Positions 44,925 through 51,929 of a stretch of DNA of 64,000 bases are shown in pieces. The stretch lies in assembly GCF_001921865.1 (NCBI RefSeq), contig NZ_MSCT01000020.1:682001-746000 (forward strand). The letters are read 5' to 3'. The translations under genes were made by a program, and so were the position numbers. Each line of letters starts with the position of its first letter. Positions within the stretch are counted from its first letter, which is position 1. The notes under the pieces are model-generated. The model worked only from the letters and a program-made list of their open reading frames with translations, was not told where the DNA came from and searched no databases. Source of the stretch: Pseudomonas chlororaphis. GTDB taxonomy: Bacteria; Pseudomonadota; Gammaproteobacteria; Pseudomonadales; Pseudomonadaceae.

Positions 44925-45299
44925 ATGAAAAAGCTGGTCCCCGATCCGCCCCTGTCCGGGCAATTCAGAAACCCCGAACACGACCTCGCCACCCAGCGCA
45001 TTCGCCTGGCCCTGGCGTCGAATACGCCTGAAACCTCTATCCTCGGCAGCCTGAAAGACACCGCCGCGGCAGCCGTGGGCCGCGATGCCTTGTTCAACGT
45101 CCGCCCCGGCGTCAGTGCCGAAGAAGCCTTGGTCCATGTGTCGCTACTGCTGGATTGCGCGGTGCAGGTCAGCGACGAGATCAGCGAGCGCGCCAGCGGC
45201 GTGGAACGCGGGTTGATCTGGTCGATGATCCATTCGGTGGAAATGGCCAATGCCGTGGTAAGCGCCCTGCTCGATGCCAACCAGCCCCAGGCGCGCTAG
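44925..45299 (+). CDS. DUF6124 family protein
   Basis: A 124-residue protein of the Pseudomonas-restricted DUF6124 group: a variable, Pro-rich N-terminus, then LFNVRPGVSAEEALVHVSLLLDCAVQVSDEI and a C-terminal helical segment (IHSVEMANAVVSALLD). These proteins are small, soluble and mostly helical; their function is not known. The ATG at 44925 is preceded by TTGGAGAT, a fair ribosome site. The gene stands alone and is closed by an intrinsic terminator. Confidence 0.72.
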   Translation: MKKLVPDPPLSGQFRNPEHDLATQRIRLALASNTPETSILGSLKDTAAAAVGRDALFNVRPGVSAEEALVHVSLLLDCAVQVSDEISERASGVERGLIWSMIHSVEMANAVVSALLDANQPQAR

Positions 45300-45311
45300 G
45301 GACGACTGAAT

Positions 45312-45339
45312 ACGGGGCCGCATCTACGGGCCCCGTTTT
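45312..45339 (+). terminator. Rho-independent terminator after DUF6124 gene
   Basis: ACGGGGCC pairs with GGCCCCGT across a 9-base loop and is followed by TTTT. It starts 12 bp after the DUF6124 stop and would isolate it from the diguanylate cyclase gene. Confidence 0.8.
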
Positions 45340-45504
45340 GGCCGGATGCTCTCCCCTCGCCCGAATGCCCCGCCTTCGCAATCAAGCAGTGGCAAAAAGA
45401 TATCGCTACAATCCTGCGCTTCCACGCCAAGGCGCCCCTCGAGCAACGGGGTCCACCTCGCTCTGCCAGCCCCTTGCCGGCATGACCCCGTGAGAACCAA
45501 GGAC

Positions 45505-46680
45505 ATGGTGCTGCACATTCCGACCCTGCAACTGGTTTGCGTTTTTGTCTTCTGCCTCATGGGGCTGTTGAGCATCCACGCGTGGCTGCGGGAAACCCGC
45601 GAGCGCTCGCTGGCGTACCTGGGCAGCATGATGCTGCTGGCGGCCGCGGGCATGCTGCTGACCGGCCTGCGCGGGCTGGGAATCGATGTGGTGCCGCTGG
45701 TGCTGGCCAATGTGCTGCTATTGCTGAGCGCGGGGATGAACTGGACCGCGATGCGCGTGTTCGCCGGGCGCCTGCCGCACCTGCCGGGCCTGTTCGCCGG
45801 CGCGGCCCTGTGGCTGCTGCTGTGCCTGGTGCCGGCGTTCTACGGGTCGATGTCCACGCGGGTATCGGTGTATTCGGCACTGGTGACGGCTTATGGGGTG
45901 CTGACGGCGTTGGAGTTCTGGCGCAGCCGCCGGCAGCTGGAAGTCGCCTATGTACCGGCACTGCTGCTGACCCTGCTGCACACGGCCTTTTATGCCGTGC
46001 GGGCCTTTGCCGATAAAGGGCTGGCGTTCGATAACGCGCTGTCGGGCAGCGGCCAGGGCGTATCGTTTTTTTCCCTGATGCTGTTCGAGGCGATGCTGTA
46101 CGTGATCGGCATCGCCTACGTGACCCTGGCGATGGTCAAGGAGCGCGCGGAGCTACGCTTCAAGGCCGCCGCCTTCAGCGATGCGCTGACCGGCGTGGGC
46201 AACCGTCGGGCGTTCATGACCCGGGGCGAACGGAGCCTGCTCGACAGCCAGCGCCGTGGCGCCGGCGCGGCCCTGCTGCTGTGCGACCTGGACCACTTCA
46301 AGCGCCTGAACGACACCTACGGCCACCAAACGGGCGACCAGGCGCTGATCGCTTTTGGTCAATTGGCCCTGGCCAACCTGCGCCCGCAGGACGTGTTCGG
46401 CCGTATCGGCGGCGAGGAGTTTGCCTGCCTGTTGCCGGAGACCGACGAGCGCCAGGCGGTGCAGGTCGCGGAGCGCCTTCGCCGGGGGTTCTCGGAGTTG
46501 GCAATGCTCGAGCCGGGGCTGCTCAGCGTCAGCATCGGCGTGGTGACCACCCAGGATGTCGGGCACGACCTTTCGCGCTTGCTGTCGGAGGCCGACCAGG
46601 CGCTGTACACCGCCAAGGGCAAGGGCCGCAATCGCGTCCAGACCCGGCTTCGCGAACGCTGCGCCAGCAGCCTCTGCTGA
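45505..46680 (+). CDS. Membrane-bound diguanylate cyclase (GGDEF)
   Basis: A 391-residue protein with six or seven predicted membrane helices in residues 1-215 and a cytoplasmic GGDEF domain after it. The active-site motif GGEEF is at 302-306, and the inhibitory I-site RPQD (293-296) lies exactly five residues before it, so the enzyme should make c-di-GMP from two GTP and be feedback-inhibited. DLDHFKRLND and GHQTGDQAL segments are intact. The ATG at 45505 follows a weak AAGGAC site. It is the third c-di-GMP-related gene in the window, opposing the EAL gene at 726 in activity but more than 40 kb away. Confidence 0.88.
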   Translation: MVLHIPTLQLVCVFVFCLMGLLSIHAWLRETRERSLAYLGSMMLLAAAGMLLTGLRGLGIDVVPLVLANVLLLLSAGMNWTAMRVFAGRLPHLPGLFAGAALWLLLCLVPAFYGSMSTRVSVYSALVTAYGVLTALEFWRSRRQLEVAYVPALLLTLLHTAFYAVRAFADKGLAFDNALSGSGQGVSFFSLMLFEAMLYVIGIAYVTLAMVKERAELRFKAAAFSDALTGVGNRRAFMTRGERSLLDSQRRGAGAALLLCDLDHFKRLNDTYGHQTGDQALIAFGQLALANLRPQDVFGRIGGEEFACLLPETDERQAVQVAERLRRGFSELAMLEPGLLSVSIGVVTTQDVGHDLSRLLSEADQALYTAKGKGRNRVQTRLRERCASSLC

Positions 46681-46681
46681 T

Positions 46682-46975
46682 TTACCCGGCCCCGTGCACG
46701 CGCGCGGTCATGTCCAGGCCCAGGGCGCGCATCACCGCCAGCAGGGTTTTCAGGGTCGGGTTGCCCTTTTCGCTGAACGAGCGGTACAGCTGCTCGCGGG
46801 ACAGCCCGGTCTCGTGAGCGAGTTCGGTCATGCCCTTGGCCCGGGCCACCACCCCCAGGGCCTTGGCGATGTAGCCGGCATCGCCGGTCTCGAAGGCGTC
46901 CGCCATGAACAGGGCGATGGCTTGCGGGTCGCGCAGGGCCGTGGCGGGGTCATAGTCGAAAAGCGGTTCATTCAT
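46682..46975 (-). CDS. Antitoxin, HigA-like XRE regulator
   Basis: A 97-residue protein of the putative addiction-module antidote family (COG3636-like): an N-terminal FDYDPATALRDPQAIALFMADAFETGD segment and a C-terminal XRE helix-turn-helix (MTELAHETGLSREQLYRSFSEKGNPTLKTLL). It would neutralise the toxin encoded upstream and repress the pair. Its start overlaps the toxin stop by 4 bp. The gene ends one base short of the convergent diguanylate cyclase gene. Confidence 0.85.
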   Translation of the reverse strand: MNEPLFDYDPATALRDPQAIALFMADAFETGDAGYIAKALGVVARAKGMTELAHETGLSREQLYRSFSEKGNPTLKTLLAVMRALGLDMTARVHGAG

Positions 46976-47271
46976 GATGGGCTCCAGCGACGGGCCAGGT
47001 AGCAGGCCCGTTCGATATCGTGGCGCTGGCGACTTTTGTCGCCGCCACACAGCAGGATGACGAGTTGAAGGCCGTGCTGCTGGAAATAAACCCGATAGCC
47101 CGGCCCGTAATGGATGCGCAACTCACTCACGCCCTCGCCCACCGGCGATACATCCCCGGGCAGGCCGTTGGCCAAGCGAAAAATACGCGCCGCAATCGCT
47201 GCCCTGGCTCTGGAATCCTTGAGCCTGCGTTCCCACTCCATAAAGGTCGCGGTCTGTTTGATCTCGATCAT
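46972..47271 (-). CDS. RelE/HigB-type toxin
   Basis: A 99-residue protein of the RelE/ParE superfamily in the COG3657-like group: IKQTATFMEWERRLKDSRARAAIAARIFRLANGLPGDVSPVGEGVSELRI is shortened here to its key marks (FxxW, RL.D, GEGVSELRI, GPGYRVYF, LLCGGDKSRQ). Family members are ribosome-dependent mRNA interferases or gyrase poisons. The toxin gene precedes the antitoxin gene, the higBA order. Confidence 0.85.
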   Translation of the reverse strand: MIEIKQTATFMEWERRLKDSRARAAIAARIFRLANGLPGDVSPVGEGVSELRIHYGPGYRVYFQQHGLQLVILLCGGDKSRQRHDIERACYLARRWSPS

Positions 47272-47486
47272 GCAGCGATTGTGATTTTAAGACTACACCT
47301 TCCGGAAGCGGATTTGTATTGCAAGGCACTGCCAAAACGCAGCCCCGCGACAAACGATCAATAGCGCTAACCGTGCTCCCATGTTGAAATCGAACACCCC
47401 GCAATGGCGTGACTGTGCTTGAGGGCCGCCGTTCGATGCCCTGGACGGCGCCTCGCACCCCATCGCCCCAGTAAGGACACCGCCCC

Positions 47487-47936
47487 ATGAGAAAGCTGTT
47501 TCCCTTGCTCCTGGCCGCCGCCGCTTTGCACCCCGGTCTCAGCCTCGCCGACTGCGCGGCCTCGCCCAAGCCCGTGGCCGAAGCCTTCTACAACTGGTAC
47601 CTGCAAAGTTTCAGCGACCAGAAAGACCCGATCACCGACGACCTGCCGCACCTGCAGCAGTACGTCACGCAATCGCTGATCGGGCGGATCAAGCAGCAGA
47701 TGGACAGCCCCGAGGGCCTGGAAGAGGACTACTTCATCAAGACCCAGGACTACATGGATGAGTGGCTGACTCAGATCAAGGTCGGCGAACCGCAGGTACA
47801 AGGCACCTCGGCGCGCGAGTCGGTGACCCTGGGCAACACGCCGGACACCACGCAGATCGTCGATCTGCTGCTGGTCAAGGACAAAGGCTGCTGGAAGATC
47901 AACGAGGTGCTGGCCACCACGGATCAGAGCGAATGA
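47487..47936 (+). CDS. Secreted DUF3828-like protein
   Basis: A 149-residue protein with a clear signal peptide (MRKLFPLLLAAAALHPGLSLA, cut before DCAAS). The mature part has the DUF3828 pattern: AEAFYNWYLQSF, YVTQSLIGRIKQ and a C-terminal LLLVKDKGCWKINEV. It probably has an NTF2-like or cystatin-like fold and is periplasmic. Two cysteines (mature Cys2 and the one in KGCWKI) may form a disulfide. The function of the family is unknown. It is convergent with the alcohol dehydrogenase-like gene, 24 bp apart. Confidence 0.68.
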   Translation: MRKLFPLLLAAAALHPGLSLADCAASPKPVAEAFYNWYLQSFSDQKDPITDDLPHLQQYVTQSLIGRIKQQMDSPEGLEEDYFIKTQDYMDEWLTQIKVGEPQVQGTSARESVTLGNTPDTTQIVDLLLVKDKGCWKINEVLATTDQSE

Positions 47937-47960
47937 TCCGCGGCGACCAGCCAGGCAGGG

Positions 47961-48965
47961 TCAGATATCGAGAATGATCTTGCCGAAGTGCTGGTTGCTT
48001 TCCTGGTAGCGGAAGGCGTCGGTCATGGCGTCCAGGGCAAAGTGCTTGTCGAGGACCGGACGCATGCCGTTGGCGTCGATGGCGCGGACCATGTCCTGCT
48101 GCTGCCGGCGGCTACCCACCAGTACACCCTGCAAGCGCAATTGCTTGACCAGCGCGGTGACAATCGGGAACTCGCCGGCGACGCCGGTCAGGATGCCGAT
48201 CACCGAGACCTGGCCGCCGACCCGCGCGGCGATCATCGACTGCTCCAGAGTGGACGGACCGCCCACTTCGATCACATGGTCGACGCCGCGCCCGGCGGTG
48301 AGCTTCTGCACGGTTTCGCCCCAGGCCGGGTCCTGGCGGTAGTTGATCAGGTGATCGGCGCCCAGGGCCTTCAAGCGCTCCAGCTTGGCGTCGCTGGAGG
48401 ACGTAGCGATCACCGTGGCGCCGAGCATCTTGGCGAACTGCAGGGCGAAGATCGACACCCCGCCCGTACCTTGCACCAGCACCGTATCGCCAGCCGTCAC
48501 GCCGCCGTCGTCCACCAGCGAACGCCAGGCCGTGAGGCCGGCGGTGGTCAGGGTCGCGGCTTCGGCGTGGCTCCAGCCCTTGGGCGCGCGGGTGAAGGCA
48601 GTGGCGCGAGCGGTGACGAACTCACGGGCATAGCCGTCCACGCCGTCGCCCGGCACGGTGGCAAAGCCTTCAACGTTGGGCTCGCCGTCCAGCCACTCGG
48701 GGAAGAAGGTGCTGACCACCGAATCGCCTACGGCAAATTCGCTGATGCCGGCGCCCACGGCTGTCACTTCGCCCGCGCCGTCGGCCATCGGAATGCGCGC
48801 CTCGGTGGGGCCCCACATGCCGCTGACCACCGCGAAATCGTGGTAGTTGAGGGAGCTTGCGCGCAGGCGCACGGTGATTTCGCCCGCCTGGGGCGCGGCT
48901 GCCGGAGCCTCGCCGACCACTACTTTGTCGTAGCCACCACCGGCTTGAACGTAGATTGCTTTCAT
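47961..48965 (-). CDS. Zinc-type alcohol dehydrogenase-like/quinone oxidoreductase MDR protein
   Basis: A 334-residue medium-chain dehydrogenase/reductase: LNYHDFAVVSGMWGP and IPMADGAGEVTAVG in the catalytic domain, VLVQGTGGVSIFALQFAKMLGA in the Rossmann fold. It belongs to the group annotated as NAD(P)-dependent alcohol dehydrogenases, acting on small alcohols, aldehydes or quinones. A palindromic operator lies 27 bp upstream of the start, between it and the ArsR gene on the same strand, so it is under ArsR control by position. Confidence 0.82.
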   Translation of the reverse strand: MKAIYVQAGGGYDKVVVGEAPAAAPQAGEITVRLRASSLNYHDFAVVSGMWGPTEARIPMADGAGEVTAVGAGISEFAVGDSVVSTFFPEWLDGEPNVEGFATVPGDGVDGYAREFVTARATAFTRAPKGWSHAEAATLTTAGLTAWRSLVDDGGVTAGDTVLVQGTGGVSIFALQFAKMLGATVIATSSSDAKLERLKALGADHLINYRQDPAWGETVQKLTAGRGVDHVIEVGGPSTLEQSMIAARVGGQVSVIGILTGVAGEFPIVTALVKQLRLQGVLVGSRRQQQDMVRAIDANGMRPVLDKHFALDAMTDAFRYQESNQHFGKIILDI

Positions 48966-48991
48966 GGACAGTTCCTCTTGGGTCGTCGTTT

Positions 48992-49013
48992 CATTTCGTA
49001 AAATTACGAAATG
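48992..49013. promoter_or_regulatory. Palindromic ArsR-type operator
   Basis: Perfect 10-bp arms CATTTCGTAA and TTACGAAATG are separated by AA. The site is 26 bp before the dehydrogenase ATG and 13 bp beyond the ArsR stop, a fit for promoter occlusion. A related imperfect copy sits at the ArsR start (49336-49355). Confidence 0.72.
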
Positions 49014-49026
49014 TTCAGGTAAAACT

Positions 49027-49326
49027 TCAAAGCTCGCGCTTCAGTTGCTCGGCAAAGGCTGCGATGACGGCTTCGTTACGGCGAAAATAAGTCCACTTGC
49101 CAATGCGTGTGGCATCAACCAGGCCAGCCTGCTGCAAAATCGCCAGATGGCTGGAGGTGCTGGACGCCGAGAGCCCGGCCTTGTGCTGCAAGTCAGTCAT
49201 GCAGATGCCGATGACAGTCGGCGCGTCATGGCCCTGGGGCGGAAAATTGCCTTCCGGGTCTTTCAGCCATTCGAGCATCTGCATGCGGATGTCGCTGGCC
49301 AGCGCTTTGATTTGGTCGATGAGCAT
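49027..49326 (-). CDS. ArsR-family regulator
   Basis: A 99-residue winged-helix regulator of the ArsR/SmtB family. The HTH is CMTDLQHKAGLSASSTSSHLAILQQAGLV and the wing is TRIGKWTYFRRNE. It lacks the CxC metal site of metal-sensing members, so it may sense a small molecule or redox state. A helix containing LEWLKDPEGNFPPQGH precedes the HTH. It lies upstream of the dehydrogenase on the same strand. Operator-like palindromes both in front of itself and of the dehydrogenase suggest autoregulated repression of both. Confidence 0.85.
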   Translation of the reverse strand: MLIDQIKALASDIRMQMLEWLKDPEGNFPPQGHDAPTVIGICMTDLQHKAGLSASSTSSHLAILQQAGLVDATRIGKWTYFRRNEAVIAAFAEQLKREL

Positions 49327-49335
49327 GGGGGGATA

Positions 49336-49355
49336 TTACGGACTTTTCCGAAATG
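49336..49355. promoter_or_regulatory. Second, imperfect ArsR operator
   Basis: TTACGGACTTTTCCGAAATG, immediately upstream of the ArsR start, matches the downstream operator in its outer parts (TTACG and CGAAATG) with mismatches in the centre. It probably mediates autoregulation. Confidence 0.5.
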
Positions 49356-49386
49356 ATCAAGACCTGAGCAATATCCCTGCCCTTTT

Positions 49387-50478
49387 CTACTGTTTGCGCT
49401 CGACGATCGGCCCCGGCGCCTTCACCTGGGTCATCAGGTCATCGTCCCATTGCCCCTCGACCTTGACCTGGGCCAGGGCCCCCAACTCCATGGCTTCGAT
49501 CAGGTTGTGGTTGAGGTACACGTAGGTGCCCGGCTGCTTGAAGGTATACAGCGCCGCCACGGCGGAGCCGCCGGGAATGAACCAGGTTTCCAGGTTGCGT
49601 TGCGGCGGGTTGGCGAACTTGCCGGTGGTCCAGACCCAGTCCCCATGGCCGCCGATCAGGTGCGGACGACTGTCGCGGTTGGCCTGGGAATGGATGAACA
49701 GCACGCTTTCGCCGACCTTGGAGGTCAGGGCATTGGCCCCGGTCAGGGCGCCGACGCGGCCGTTGAACACCACATGGCTCGGGGTCAGGGTACGCATCAC
49801 CGCGCGAGTGTCCTGGTAGCTGGACGCCAGGGTCGGGTAGTCCTTGTAGTGGCCGTCCTTGTCCTTGGGGATATACAGGTCGAACTCGCCGATGGTGTAG
49901 GCGCGGTCGTAATGCAGGGGCTTGCCTTGCGGGTCGCGCAGGCCGTCGCGAGGCAGCACCATCAGCGCGCCGCTCATGCCCGAGACCACGTGCCAGGGCA
50001 CCATGCCTTGCGGCGCACAGTGGTAGACAAAGGTGCCGCTGCGGTCGGCCTTGAAGCGCAGCACCACTTCCTGGCCCGGCACCACTTGGGTCAGGCCCGC
50101 CCCGCCCAGGGCCCCGGTGGCCGCATGAAAGTCGATGTTGTGGGGCATGCTGTTGCTCGCCGGGTTGACCAGCGTCAGCTCCACGTAGTCCCCCTCGTGC
50201 GCCACCAGGGTCGGGCCGGGCATGGAGCCGTTGAACGTCATGGCCTGCAACGTGGTGCCCTGGTCGTCAATGACCATCTTTTTCTCTTCGACGCTCATGC
50301 GAAACTGCAGCACCTTGGGCGGCCCGCTGACCGCCTGCTCGTGGGGATGAACCTGCGGCGGCGCCAGCAGATCCACCTTCACCCGCTGCAAACCGTCGGC
50401 CCCGCCGGCCAGCACCAGGCTACTGGCACAGCTGCCCAACAGTACACACGTCCTCAATACACCTTGGAAAACACCCAT
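49387..50478 (-). CDS. nirK: Copper-containing nitrite reductase
   Basis: A 363-residue two-cupredoxin-domain protein with an N-terminal signal sequence. Type 1 copper ligands are His113, Cys154, His163 and Met168 (in MPHNIDFH, YHCAPQGMVPWHVVSGM). Type 2 ligands are His118, His153 and His324. Catalytic Asp116 and His273 (RPHLIGGHG) are in place. It reduces nitrite to nitric oxide in the periplasm. No nitric oxide reductase, NnrS, pseudoazurin or nos gene lies in the window, and no clear TTGAT-N4-ATCAA (Anr/Dnr) box was seen upstream. It stands alone, divergent from xseB. Confidence 0.92.
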   Translation of the reverse strand: MGVFQGVLRTCVLLGSCASSLVLAGGADGLQRVKVDLLAPPQVHPHEQAVSGPPKVLQFRMSVEEKKMVIDDQGTTLQAMTFNGSMPGPTLVAHEGDYVELTLVNPASNSMPHNIDFHAATGALGGAGLTQVVPGQEVVLRFKADRSGTFVYHCAPQGMVPWHVVSGMSGALMVLPRDGLRDPQGKPLHYDRAYTIGEFDLYIPKDKDGHYKDYPTLASSYQDTRAVMRTLTPSHVVFNGRVGALTGANALTSKVGESVLFIHSQANRDSRPHLIGGHGDWVWTTGKFANPPQRNLETWFIPGGSAVAALYTFKQPGTYVYLNHNLIEAMELGALAQVKVEGQWDDDLMTQVKAPGPIVERKQ

Positions 50479-50691
50479 TTCAGCTTCTCCTTGCCAATCA
50501 ACGATGGGTCATTGCAAGGCAAGTGCCGGCAATTTTCCTTGTCGCAAAGCAAGAAATGGCATCACCCGCCCGGCCGTGTAAACAGGCCATGATCCAGCGC
50601 AGGCAATCGGCTCGGCGACCGCGGCTCATTTGCCCCAAAACCCCATGTCTGCTAGTGTCGCGCCGGTTTAACGTCAACCGGGATAGCCGCC

Positions 50692-50934
50692 ATGGCCCGC
50701 AAAAAAGCTGCCTTAGATTTCGAACAATCCCTCGCCGACCTGCAGACGCTGGTCGAGCGGCTGGAGAACGGCGAGCTGTCGCTGGAAGACTCGTTGACCG
50801 CCTTCGAGCAAGGCATCGGCCTGACCCGCGACTGCCAGGCGGCGCTGGCCCAGGCCGAGCAGAAAGTGCAGATCCTGCTGGAGCGCGACGGCGAACTGGC
50901 CGAAGCACCCTTCGACGCGGAACAACCGGAATGA
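50692..50934 (+). CDS. xseB: Exodeoxyribonuclease VII small subunit
   Basis: An 80-residue acidic coiled-coil protein with the family signature LDFEQSLADLQTLVERLENGELSLEDSL shown here by its ends (LDFEQSL, ENGELSLEDSL, FEQGI). It is the small subunit of exonuclease VII, which degrades single-stranded DNA; the large subunit XseA is not in the window. It overlaps ispA by 4 bp (ATGA), the standard arrangement in Pseudomonas. Confidence 0.95.
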   Translation: MARKKAALDFEQSLADLQTLVERLENGELSLEDSLTAFEQGIGLTRDCQAALAQAEQKVQILLERDGELAEAPFDAEQPE

Positions 50935-51818
50935 TCGCGGCCTATCAGGCCAGCAGTCAGGCCCGGGTCAATGCTGCGCTGGAAACCCTGTTCAACGCGC
51001 CAAGCCCCGAGCTGGCCCGCCTTTACGAAGCCATGCGCTACAGCGTGATGAACGGCGGCAAACGCGTGCGCCCGCTGCTGGCCTACGCCGCTTGCGAAGC
51101 CCTCGGTAGCCCGGCGGAACAGGCCAACGGCGCGGCCTGCGCGGTGGAACTGATCCACGCCTATTCCCTGGTGCACGACGACTTGCCGGCGATGGACGAC
51201 GACGACCTGCGTCGCGGCCAGCCGACCACCCATAAAGCCTTCGACGAAGCCTGCGCGATTCTTGCCGGCGACGGCCTGCAAAGCCTGGCGTTCAGTGCCC
51301 TGCTCGACCCGCGCCTGAGCGATTCGAGCGCCGAGATCCGCCTGCGGATGGTCAGCGCCCTGGCGCTGGCGGCAGGCCCCGCTGGCATGGTCGGCGGCCA
51401 GGCTATCGACCTCGGTTCGGTGGGCCTCAAGCTCGATCAGAAAGCCCTGGAATACATGCACCGGCACAAGACCGGCGCGCTGATCGAGGCCAGCGTCAAG
51501 CTCGGCGCCCTGGCCAGCGGCCGGGCCGAGAAAGATGAGCTCAAGTCCCTGCAGACCTATGCCCAGGCCATTGGCCTGGCGTTCCAGGTGCAGGACGACA
51601 TTCTCGACGTGGAAAGCGATACCGCGACCCTGGGCAAGCGCCAGGGCGCCGACATTGCCCGGGATAAACCGACCTACCCGGCCCTGCTCGGCCTGGAAGC
51701 GGCCAAGGCCTATGCCCTGGAGCTGCGCGATCAGGCCTTGCATGCGCTGCGACCCTTTGACGCGGCCGCCGAGCCCCTGCGGGAGCTGGCGCGCTATATC
51801 GTCGAACGACGCAGCTGA
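50931..51818 (+). CDS. ispA: (2E,6E)-farnesyl diphosphate synthase
   Basis: A 295-residue short-chain prenyltransferase. The first Asp-rich motif is DDLPAMDD at 83-90 and the second is DDILD near 222. The residues before the first motif (AYSLVH) fit a C15-producing enzyme. It condenses isopentenyl diphosphate with dimethylallyl and geranyl diphosphate. The ATG at 50931 overlaps the xseB stop. It is followed 111 bp later by dxs, placing the entry step and a branch step of isoprenoid synthesis together. Confidence 0.96.
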   Translation: MIAAYQASSQARVNAALETLFNAPSPELARLYEAMRYSVMNGGKRVRPLLAYAACEALGSPAEQANGAACAVELIHAYSLVHDDLPAMDDDDLRRGQPTTHKAFDEACAILAGDGLQSLAFSALLDPRLSDSSAEIRLRMVSALALAAGPAGMVGGQAIDLGSVGLKLDQKALEYMHRHKTGALIEASVKLGALASGRAEKDELKSLQTYAQAIGLAFQVQDDILDVESDTATLGKRQGADIARDKPTYPALLGLEAAKAYALELRDQALHALRPFDAAAEPLRELARYIVERRS

Positions 51819-51929
51819 TCGACCCCGGCGCGGCAGACCGCCTATCCACCAAGTTCCGCGCTCCGCGTGGGCAGCTTGCGATGCATAAGGTAAACTGCCG
51901 CCTCTTTTATACCTATAACGATTCGCCTG

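Noticed and set aside
50479..50691. Anr/Dnr (TTGAT-N4-ATCAA) box for nirK
   Set aside because: Only a single half-site-like TTGAT near the ribosome site was seen; the second half does not match.
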